From Patescibacteria group bacterium (GTDB taxonomy: Bacteria > Patescibacteriota > Patescibacteriia > Patescibacteriales > WJLG01): a stretch of DNA of 37,630 nucleotides. The notes under the pieces are model-generated. The model saw only the letters and a program-made list of their open reading frames with translations. It made no database searches and was not told the DNA's origin. How positions within the stretch are numbered: the stretch's first letter is position 1; each line of letters starts with the position of its first letter. Where the stretch lies: positions 1 to 37,630 of the forward strand of contig JAQUPS010000014.1 in assembly GCA_028716485.1 (NCBI GenBank). The letters are read 5' to 3'. This document shows positions 33,970 through 37,630 of the stretch, piece by piece. The translations under genes and the position numbers were made by a program.

Positions 33970-35295
33970 TTAAATCTGAGCAATTGCCTCCTCCAGTATT
34001 GCCCGAACCATTTTTCTGGCAAAAATGCAGAAGTGATGATCAGTTTTCCAGATTGTTCCGTATTTTATAAATGAGGTGTATGGACAACCGCCGCCGCATA
34101 ACCCCAGGGCCAGGCATCTTTCGCAAGCCTTTATTGTTAAAGGCGATCTTTTTTGCCACTCTTTAACTGTCGGACTTGCCCAGTAATCAAATTTTTGATC
34201 ATGAACATCCCCGAAGAAAAAATTGTTCATACCCGTGCCTTCGTGACAAAGACCTACTTTTCCCGAAGGCGAAACAACAATTTGTCTTCCAGGAGCGGCG
34301 CAATTATATGGCAGCATTCTCTGGCTTAGGAAAGTTTTGTATCTCTTGAGAAAAGTGTCATTTTGGATGCCGCAATCCTTAGTTAACCTAAAATGGCTGG
34401 CGATATTATTAGAATACCGTTTAACTAATGCAACATCCGACGTCATCGCGTCAGTATCAATTAGACTATTGAAGCCTATTGAATAGATGCCGAACTCATC
34501 GTTCAACCATTTAGAAAACTCGACCATGCTATCAACGTTATGCTCAAGGATGGTGCAGGATATCCCGACGTTTATTTGTGCTTGGCGCAAAGTCTTGATT
34601 GTTTTTAAAACTTTATCGAAAGTTCCTTTACCCCTCCTGTCTTTTCGATAAAGATCGTGTACGTCGCGCCTGCCATCAAGAGAAATCCCTACTTGAATAT
34701 TATGCTTCTTGATACTCTCGATGAGACTATCGTTCATAACAGATCCGTTGGTAATCAAGTTGAGCTGAATTTCCTTGGGAAAATTAGACTTTATTTTTTC
34801 AATATAGTCTAAACTTTCTTGGAACACAAGGTGATTAAGCAAGGGCTCTCCGCCAAAGAAGAAAATGGAATAAGGTTTTTTATCTAAAAACTTATCTCTG
34901 TCATTTCTTGATACGGTTTTTAGAAACAACTCGATTGACATCTTTATAGTTTCCAAATTCATTTCGCTAAATTTATAACTGCCTTTCATCGTATTTCTGA
35001 TAAAACAATAAGAGCAGTCAAAATTACAGCGATCAGTTAGTAGGAGAAATAAGGTGTTTACATATCTGACGTCTACGTACACCCTTCTTACGGAATTGAG
35101 AAATTCAGTATCCTCTCTGCTGGAATCAACGAGCATATTGAACTTTTTTAAGACTTTTATCTGTGCGCTACTAAGACTTAAAAAATCAAAATTACTGCCG
35201 GACTTTTTTAATTTGAAAATTTCAAAAGTCAAAGTATGGAACAAATAGCTCACATTCCTTATTTTCAACACTTTAACAAACCGTGAGAGACGCAT
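33970..35295 (-). CDS. Radical SAM/SPASM peptide maturase B
   Basis: 441 aa; CNFDCSYC (CX3CX2C), FFFGGEPLLN, SPASM CAAPGRQIVVSPSGKVGLC...CERCLALGLCGGGC; N-terminal SYLFHTLTFEIFKL..., as in maturases with an N-terminal RRE-like region. Confidence 0.93.
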   Translation of the reverse strand: MRLSRFVKVLKIRNVSYLFHTLTFEIFKLKKSGSNFDFLSLSSAQIKVLKKFNMLVDSSREDTEFLNSVRRVYVDVRYVNTLFLLLTDRCNFDCSYCFIRNTMKGSYKFSEMNLETIKMSIELFLKTVSRNDRDKFLDKKPYSIFFFGGEPLLNHLVFQESLDYIEKIKSNFPKEIQLNLITNGSVMNDSLIESIKKHNIQVGISLDGRRDVHDLYRKDRRGKGTFDKVLKTIKTLRQAQINVGISCTILEHNVDSMVEFSKWLNDEFGIYSIGFNSLIDTDAMTSDVALVKRYSNNIASHFRLTKDCGIQNDTFLKRYKTFLSQRMLPYNCAAPGRQIVVSPSGKVGLCHEGTGMNNFFFGDVHDQKFDYWASPTVKEWQKRSPLTIKACERCLALGLCGGGCPYTSFIKYGTIWKTDHHFCIFARKMVRAILEEAIAQI

Positions 35296-35369
35296 TTTAT
35301 TCTCCCAAATGAAGCGGGGAAGGTCATTATTAACCTTCCCCTAAGTTGTTTTTTCCCGCATTTCCCGCA

Positions 35370-35477
35370 TTATTGCGGTCCGCAAGGAAAATTAACGCAG
35401 GCATCACATGAAAGCTGTTTTTTGCCGGTCAGCCGCTTTAAGAGCAGCTTCCGCTGTTTTTTACTCAGCGTTTTCAT
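35370..35477 (-). CDS. Putative RiPP precursor peptide B (35 aa)
   Basis: MKTLSKKQRKLLLKRLTGKKQLSCDACVNFPCGPQ; SD GGGAGGGGG upstream of the ATG; immediately upstream of maturase B. Confidence 0.8.
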   Translation of the reverse strand: MKTLSKKQRKLLLKRLTGKKQLSCDACVNFPCGPQ

Positions 35478-35534
35478 TTTTCTCACCCCCTCCCTTTTGT
35501 TTAGATTAAAACGAACTATCCAATATTTATGCTT

Positions 35535-35563
35535 ACTATAGCAGATTTAGTGCTTTAATGCAA
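35535..35563 (-). promoter_or_regulatory. Sigma70-type promoter for unit B
   Basis: TTGCAT-N17-TATAGT on the minus strand (-35 at 35558-35563, -10 at 35535-35540). Confidence 0.65.
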
Positions 35564-35630
35564 GGCTCACATAAAATTGTTCAAAATCATCTCGTATCTT
35601 TACCTCTTTGACTTAAACAAAAAACATAAC

Positions 35631-35699
35631 CTAATCATGTTCTTTGCCCTTGGCTAAATATAGCCAGCCACGGCAGTTTTTAAAAACGGCGAATTTCAC
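35631..35699 (-). CDS. 22-aa small ORF with strong SD
   Basis: GTG-start MKFAVFKNCRGWLYLAKGKEHD; AAAGAGGAGG five nt upstream of GTG. Confidence 0.45.
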   Translation of the reverse strand: MKFAVFKNCRGWLYLAKGKEHD

Positions 35700-35761
35700 G
35701 ATATCCTCCTCTTTGGTCTTCTCAAAGAAGAACTAGAATAATCTGCGATATGCATAGATTA

Positions 35762-35798
35762 AATCGGCAATATCATAATATTGCCGATTTTTATTTCA
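35762..35798 (+). terminator. Hairpin terminator in the spacer
   Basis: AAATCGGCAATAT-CATA-ATATTGCCGATTT then TTTATTT. Confidence 0.75.
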
Positions 35799-35809
35799 CC
35801 TAACTTATA

Positions 35810-36009
35810 AAAAAGAAAAAGGCTTGCAACTGGAATGTTGCAAGCCTTAATAAATGAGCAAGCTGAAATTTATCTGACGATAAATTTTTCAGCCTTAGTG
35901 CTGCCGCTTACCGACCGGGATACCGTAAGGTAAGTTCCGGAAGGAAGGGAATGAGCGGAGAAGGAATTGGCATTGGCGATTTTCCGGCCCTTGAGGTCGA
36001 AAATTCCGA
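35810..36009. repeat. Direct repeat D, right copy
   Basis: Covers the terminator and the CTD 3' end of the 35870..37111 gene; matches 32664-32863. Confidence 0.93.
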
Positions 36010-37111
36010 CAACTTTATAATCGCCGAGGGGAATGCTCTTGGCAATGAGCGGATTGCGGACGGCAGTGGGAGCGATATTTTCCACCCAGGCGTAATGGCC
36101 GGCGAAAATAACCTTGCCCTCATCGGTGATGGACAAAGCGGTCTGATCGCCCGGCGCCCAGGAATATGTTCCGGCAAGGACTCTGTCCTCGGTCATCGTG
36201 GACAAATCAACCTTGCCAAGTCCGCCTTGACTGGCCGAGAACCACAGGACATTATTTTTGTCTATCCTGATGTTCCCAAAAGCTCCGTCACCTGGCTGGC
36301 TCCTGGTAACAAGATGTTCTGTCCAGACCGTGCCGTCGAATTTAGCCAAACCATTATCATGTAAGTCTTTAAGGCCTATCAACATAGAATCTCCCACCAT
36401 TAATGTGTCAAAGACTTGCCGGCCAAAACTTAACCAAAAATTGCCGTCACGATCAACATCCCCGGAAACAGGGTTCCAAAACTGGGAATACTCAACCCAA
36501 TTTCCGGCGGTGAAACGATAAACTTTTTTGTTATTTATCGCCCAAATCTCGCCTTTCACCACCACTATCTGGTGGATGGTAACACTCAAAGCGTTTGTCC
36601 AGGTCGTGGGCTTGCCGTTGGCATCCAGCGCGGAAACGCCGACACCTTTGTCGGTGCCGACGATGATCCGGTTATTAACCGTGTCGGCATAGACAGTCTT
36701 AATGTAATTAGACGGCAGGCCGTCTTTTACAGAATAGACTGACGTGTCCAGCGAACCGAAACGGATAAGACCGCTATCAGTCGCCACCCAAATATCGCCA
36801 GCCTTACCAAAATCCAAATCGTAAGCGAAATAGTTCGCATAAGCACCCCGCAAAAGCGTAGACACAATAACAGTTTCATAAATAGTAACATCAATATCCC
36901 CAATATACACATTGCCATTGTGCTTCGCAACAAGAAACGGCCGATCCTCTGATACTTCCGTTTTCTTCCAAACTTTCGAGTCTGAAAAGTCCAGACCCGC
37001 CGACACGGTCGCGAACGCGACCAATGCTGCTAACATGGCTAAAACGAATTTCATCAGAAACCTCCTTGGTTGTTGTTTTATTCCTTCTCTTTTGTTGTAA
37101 AGAACCCTCAA
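35870..37111 (-). CDS. Secreted beta-propeller-like protein with T9SS/Por-like C-terminal domain (likely start at MKFVLAMLAALVAF)
   Basis: 413 aa; signal peptide KFVLAMLAALVAFATVSAG; repeats such as IWVATDSGLIRFGSLDTSVYSVKDGLPSNYIKTVYAD; C-terminus YKVVGIFDLKGRKIANANSFSAHSLPSGTYLTVSRSVSGSTKAEKFIVR. Confidence 0.85.
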   Translation of the reverse strand: MRVLYNKREGIKQQPRRFLMKFVLAMLAALVAFATVSAGLDFSDSKVWKKTEVSEDRPFLVAKHNGNVYIGDIDVTIYETVIVSTLLRGAYANYFAYDLDFGKAGDIWVATDSGLIRFGSLDTSVYSVKDGLPSNYIKTVYADTVNNRIIVGTDKGVGVSALDANGKPTTWTNALSVTIHQIVVVKGEIWAINNKKVYRFTAGNWVEYSQFWNPVSGDVDRDGNFWLSFGRQVFDTLMVGDSMLIGLKDLHDNGLAKFDGTVWTEHLVTRSQPGDGAFGNIRIDKNNVLWFSASQGGLGKVDLSTMTEDRVLAGTYSWAPGDQTALSITDEGKVIFAGHYAWVENIAPTAVRNPLIAKSIPLGDYKVVGIFDLKGRKIANANSFSAHSLPSGTYLTVSRSVSGSTKAEKFIVR

Positions 37112-37304
37112 TAAAGGGTAATTAATCTTATTGTAATGATACCATATTTTCGTAAAATGGTCAACGAAAAGACGAAAATATGGCTAAAAATAAATAAAAA
37201 TCAATCGGGCTGGATTGCTCTCAAACAGAAAGGCTTTACTAAGAAAGGCCGGATAGCTTTGTTTCCGAAACACACCCGTCAGGCCGCGGCAGTGACTATA
37301 GATA

Positions 37305-37374
37305 CCCACCCCGCCTCGCCGAGCTCGGCACCCCTCCCGCGGAGGGGAATATTCACCCCTCTCAAGAGGGGATT
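37305..37374. repeat. Palindromic repeat family R1, copy 3, with extra hairpin
   Basis: CCCACCCCGCCTCGCCGAGCTCGGCACCCCTCCCGCGGAGGGGAATATTCACCCCTCTCAAGAGGGGATTT. Confidence 0.88.
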
Positions 37375-37629
37375 TTATGTGCCGGGCTCGTGAACGATTA
37401 TTTGTCCGGGCGACTCCCACCAGCTATCAGCGCAAATACCGTAGCTTGGGCTTTTCCCGATGCAATCGTTATTCGTTTTACAAGGAAAAGTTAACGTGGC
37501 AGGATTTTTCTCTTTATTTTTATTCACGCAAACGCCGGTCGGACAAGACGCGCCGTCTATCCCTTCCGAGCACCAGCCCCAATTGTCGGTGAGTTTAATG
37601 CGCGGTTTGACATAACAAATATTTCCTCC
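37375..37629 (-). CDS. Cys-rich secreted-type protein, 5' truncated by the window edge
   Basis: Open minus-strand frame with no start in the window: GGNICYVKPRIKLTDNWGWCSEGIDGASCPTGVCVNKNKEKNPATLTFPCKTNNDCIGKSPSYGICADSWWESPGQIIVHEPGT*. Confidence 0.7.
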   Translation of the reverse strand, partial: GGNICYVKPRIKLTDNWGWCSEGIDGASCPTGVCVNKNKEKNPATLTFPCKTNNDCIGKSPSYGICADSWWESPGQIIVHEPGT

Positions 37630-37630
37630 G

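Overview
The window looks like a chromosomal segment from a Candidate Phyla Radiation / Patescibacteria-type genome. This is inferred from gene style and the T4SS-like operon; I ran no searches. Five blocks are visible. (1) 0.2-11.5 kb: a defense-type island, minus strand. It holds HsdR, an HsdM fused to one HsdS-like target-recognition region, a stand-alone reverse transcriptase with no maturase/intron, retron or DGR hallmarks, a Cas4/RecB-like PD-(D/E)XK nuclease with four candidate Fe-S cysteines, a membrane-anchored coiled-coil protein, and a protein with a HEPN/DUF4209-like RNNFAHG motif. A divergent serine recombinase sits next to the 3' end of a tRNA-Ser. (2) 11.5-12.8 kb: tRNA-Ser(GCT), tRNA-Arg(GCG), a 5'-truncated tRNA-Arg copy and tRNA-Arg(CCG), with GGATATC-type repeats between them. 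(3) 13.5-17.8 kb: recG, carrying an apparent in-frame palindromic repeat insertion, and radA. (4) 17.8-28.4 kb: a T4SS-like operon (VirB4/TraC ATPase, PrgI, VirB6/TrbL-like) with unusual word-repeat intergenic spacers. (5) 28.6-37.6 kb: secreted proteins with T9SS/Por-like C-terminal domains and, most interesting, two adjacent radical SAM/SPASM peptide-maturation units. Each has a HExxH protein and a short Cys-containing peptide gene (37 aa and 35 aa). The second unit is bracketed by about 150-200 bp direct repeats. The 35-aa peptide, a 22-aa ORF with a strong SD, and a 59-aa membrane peptide are absent from the supplied ORF track. The best candidates for an undescribed system are the two-unit RiPP-like locus and the RM-embedded RT/nuclease/HEPN operon.
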